Below are positions 6,388 through 8,340 of a stretch of 8,340 nt of DNA, one piece after another (position 1 is the first letter of the stretch; each line of letters opens with the position of its first letter). A program made the translations under genes and the position numbers. This DNA comes from CAYZMH01 sp964479445 (GTDB lineage: Bacteria; Bacteroidota; Bacteroidia; Bacteroidales; GCA-2748055): the NCBI GenBank assembly GCA_964479445.1, contig CAYZMH010000114.1:1-8340 (forward strand), read 5' to 3'. The notes beneath the pieces are model-generated. The model was not told the origin of the DNA and searched no databases. It saw nothing but the letters and a program-made list of their open reading frames with translations.

Positions 6388-6851
6388 CAGCCATCCTGCT
6401 TATCTCCGCGGTTGATGCGGGGGCACAGAACTACAAGCAGAACAAAACGAAGTATGATTTCAGGAGTTACCAGCCGCAGGTCGGGGATCCCTACAACCCG
6501 GGGGTTGCGGGAGTCACTTCCTTTTTGATACCCGGCCTCGGCCAGATGATTTCCAATGAGGGAGGTCGTGGTGCCGCTTTCCTGGGAGGTTATGCCGGTT
6601 GCCTGGTTATTTACGGCGCAGGAGTTGGCTCCATGGTTACAGACGGTTCCGGCTCCGGATTGGCCCTGGTTGGCCTGGCCGGTGCATTGACAGTCAACAT
6701 CTGGTCGATCGTGGATGCCGTGCGGGTAGCCAAGGTCAACAACATGGCCTGGCAGGACCGGCAATCCTCCTCATTCCGCATGCAACCGGGAATGAACGTT
6801 ACCCCTGGAGGAGAAGCCATCCCGTCTCTCACCATGGCCTGGCGCTTCTGA
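6388..6851 (+). CDS. Secreted or envelope glycine-rich protein, 5' end lost in the assembly gap
   Basis: The visible 153 residues begin inside a signal peptide (AILLISAVDAGAQ), so only about ten N-terminal residues should be missing. The ending AGAQ followed by NYKQNK is typical of Bacteroidota exported proteins. Then comes a polar stretch, YDFRSYQPQVGDPYNPG, and glycine-rich hydrophobic segments: VAGVTSFLIPGLGQMI, AAFLGGYAGCLVIYGAGVGS and LALVGLAGALTVNIWSIVDA. These look like two or three short membrane helices or hairpins. The C-terminus SLTMAWRF ends in phenylalanine, as many outer-membrane strands do. I recall similar 'PGLGQM...GRG..FLGGYAG' proteins in Bacteroidales without known function. 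It is probably unrelated to the regulator it faces. The gene ends at TGA 6851, just before a strong terminator. Confidence 0.75.
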
Positions 6852-6860
6852 GCCGGGTTC

Positions 6861-6890
6861 AGCAGGGAACTCCGTCCGGGGTTCCCTGCT
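6861..6890. terminator. Two-way transcription terminator between convergent genes
   Basis: AGCAGGGAAC and GTTCCCTGCT form a perfect 10-bp stem. It can extend by TCC/GGG (one G-T pair) to a 13-bp stem with a GTCC tetraloop. ATTTATACTTTT follows on the + strand. The hairpin begins 9 bp after the stop of the secreted-protein gene and overlaps the TAG stop (6889-6891) of the - strand regulator, so it can serve both. The T-tract is poorer on the - strand. Confidence 0.8.
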
Positions 6891-8340
6891 ATTTATACTT
6901 TTCCACATCGATCCCGTACTCCTCGATCTTGGATCGCAGGGTGTTGATAGCCCAGCCGATGGCATCGGCAGCCTGGCTCTGTACGCCCTTTTTCAGGGCA
7001 AGGACCTTGCGAATATGTTCTGCCTCCACATCCTCGATGCGCAGGGAGAAGTGTTCGGGTTGACTGCGGAAACGTTCGGGGACATCTTCGATCCCCACCT
7101 TTTGATCGCAAAAGACATAGAGGTTCGCTACAAAATTTTCCAGCTCCCTGATATTTCCCGGCCAGTCATAATTCTTTACAAACTCGACCACCTCTTTTTC
7201 CACCTTCAGGCGCTTTCTTTTCCCCATTTCCCGGCGCTTCTGGTCTATGAAAAATTCAAACAATTCATCGGTTTCATCGGGTCCCCTTTCGCGGAGAGAC
7301 GGGAGGAATATCTCGGTAACGGCAATCCGGTAATAGAGGTCCCACCGGAATTTTCCCTGCTGGCACCGTGTTACCAGGTCTTTGTTTGTAGCAGCGATAA
7401 TGCGCACATCCACCTTTTCGGTTTCTCCGCCGATGGGTTGTATCTCTCCCTCCTGTAGCAGGCGGAGCATGGCCTGCTGCAGCCGCGGGGAAATATCCCC
7501 GATCTCATCCAGGAACACCGTGCCCCGGTGGGCCGATTTAAAGATCCCGTCCCGGTCATGCAGGGCGCCCGTGAACGAACCTGCCCGGTGTCCGAACAAC
7601 CGGCTCTCCAGCAGGTCATCGGCCAGGGCGGCGCAATTGATCGCGTGGAAGGGTTGTTCCTTGCGGGGTGAGTGGTCGCAGATATACCGGGCCAGGTGTT
7701 CTTTCCCCGTACCGGTCTCCCCGTTAATCAGGCAGGTAACCCGGTCGGCCTGCGCTATTTTGTATGCTTTTTCATAGACCGGCCGTATGGAGTCGGTCAT
7801 TTTTATATCATCAAACTGTCCCTTCTCGAGCTGTTCCAGGTGTTGCATCTTGATCACGGAGCTGTAAGGCACCTGGCTCTTTTCCGTTTTCAGTTCGAGG
7901 ATCTCCGGTTTTTTTCCCTTCCGGTCGCGGCTCCCGACCGTCTGGAGCAACCGGGTATTCATGCCCAGCGTGGTATGGCAGATATACCAGGCCAGCTGCA
8001 TGATGGAGGTCCCCGGGGAGAAAAAGATATCCACCTGCTCGTCCTTATACTCCAGCAGAAGGTTTTCCACTTTTGGCTTAATCTCCTCCAGGTCGATCAC
8101 GTTGGAGATATCCATCAGCCGGGTCTCCACCCTGTGTCCGGGGAAATCCTGTTCAATCTTATTTTTCAGCATCATTGCCTGCCGGTGATTCCGGTCGTTG
8201 GAAAAGAGTATAACATGCTCGTCATATCCCCCGTAGAAATGGGTATGAAACTGGTAATTGGGACCGTCTGTGTTCACCGATGCCTCAATCTTCTTGTAGG
8301 GATCCGCTTTATTGAAATCGTGCTGCACAGCCAGCCAGCC
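6889..8340 (-). CDS. Sigma-54-dependent activator with N-terminal CARF-like sensor (RtcR-like layout), 5' end outside the window
   Basis: Bacterial enhancer-binding protein, three domains. Residues are counted from the GTG at 8328, but the frame is open to 8340 (GWLA precedes it) and the true start lies beyond the edge. Residues about 36-150 look like a CARF Rossmann domain: HVILFSNDRNH at 38-48 as the first strand and loop, and DIFFSPGTSIMQLAWYICHT at 100-119 as the 'GT/S' ligand-loop motif. RtcR has the same layout and uses its CARF domain to sense an RNA-end ligand. The AAA+ domain is complete: Walker A GETGTGKE 203-210; GSFTGA 250-255, the sigma-54 contact loop with S in place of the usual A; Walker B VFLDEIGD 271-278; ATN sensor I near 313; WPGNIRELEN 389-398. 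A Fis-type HTH sits at about 435-474. It is the obvious candidate to drive the sigma-54 promoter at 3497. No RtcA or RtcB is visible; they could lie beyond the right edge. Confidence 0.9.
   Translation of the reverse strand, partial: GWLAVQHDFNKADPYKKIEASVNTDGPNYQFHTHFYGGYDEHVILFSNDRNHRQAMMLKNKIEQDFPGHRVETRLMDISNVIDLEEIKPKVENLLLEYKDEQVDIFFSPGTSIMQLAWYICHTTLGMNTRLLQTVGSRDRKGKKPEILELKTEKSQVPYSSVIKMQHLEQLEKGQFDDIKMTDSIRPVYEKAYKIAQADRVTCLINGETGTGKEHLARYICDHSPRKEQPFHAINCAALADDLLESRLFGHRAGSFTGALHDRDGIFKSAHRGTVFLDEIGDISPRLQQAMLRLLQEGEIQPIGGETEKVDVRIIAATNKDLVTRCQQGKFRWDLYYRIAVTEIFLPSLRERGPDETDELFEFFIDQKRREMGKRKRLKVEKEVVEFVKNYDWPGNIRELENFVANLYVFCDQKVGIEDVPERFRSQPEHFSLRIEDVEAEHIRKVLALKKGVQSQAADAIGWAINTLRSKIEEYGIDVEKYK

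Noticed and set aside
7015..7458. A 147-codon + strand frame opposite the regulator.
   Set aside because: It is antisense to the conserved AAA+ domain, whose motifs are unmistakable on the - strand.
1..8340. CRISPR array, insertion sequence, rRNA or complete tRNA gene.
   Set aside because: No regularly spaced direct repeats, transposase or integrase motifs, terminal inverted repeats or structural RNA signatures were seen on either strand.

Overview
The window looks like a bacterial chromosome fragment of roughly half GC, most likely from a Bacteroidota (Bacteroidales-like) lineage. The evidence is the weak use of Shine-Dalgarno sites, a secreted glycine-rich protein with the typical '...AGAQ' signal-peptide end and a C-terminal phenylalanine, and the general look of the proteins. 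A run of exactly 100 Ns (6288-6387) is a conventional scaffold gap, so this is probably a draft or metagenome assembly. The two sides are linked only by scaffolding.

Left part (21-4891, + strand): three genes in a row. The first is a 766-aa UvrD/Rep-type SF1 helicase with a coiled coil and a C-terminal HEPN-like region carrying RNHATH. The second, 45 bp downstream, is a 353-aa protein with a macro-domain-like N-terminus and a DUF4145/HEPN-like C-terminus (RVFGNHDAH). The third is a 440-aa protein built from about ten short repeats around an '(L/I/V)PWS...DRWDW' theme. A 140-bp gap precedes this third gene. It holds a near-consensus sigma-54 promoter (GGGCAC-N5-TTGCA), a perfect 14-bp palindrome about 82 bp upstream of the predicted start of transcription, and a hairpin in the predicted leader.

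Middle part (4897-6287): a convergent 178-aa gene of an unassigned 'TANWRGY' type with a highly charged tail lies on the - strand. A 294-bp gene-free region with an 11-bp-period direct repeat follows. Then come two small + strand genes of unknown function that overlap by ATGA, the second cut off by the gap.

Right part (6388-8340): the nearly complete 3' part of a secreted, glycine-rich membrane-associated protein, a strong two-way terminator, and on the - strand a large sigma-54 activator. This activator has an N-terminal CARF-like sensory domain (RtcR-like layout), a full AAA+ domain and a Fis-type HTH. Its 5' end runs off the window.

Working hypothesis (inference): the CARF/sigma-54 activator senses an RNA- or nucleotide-derived signal and switches on nearby genes through sigma-54. 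The IPW-repeat gene is the clearest target. The helicase-HEPN and macro-HEPN pair would act in the same RNA-damage or conflict response. No rtcA/rtcB, Cas or toxin gene is visible in the window, so the effector logic is open.
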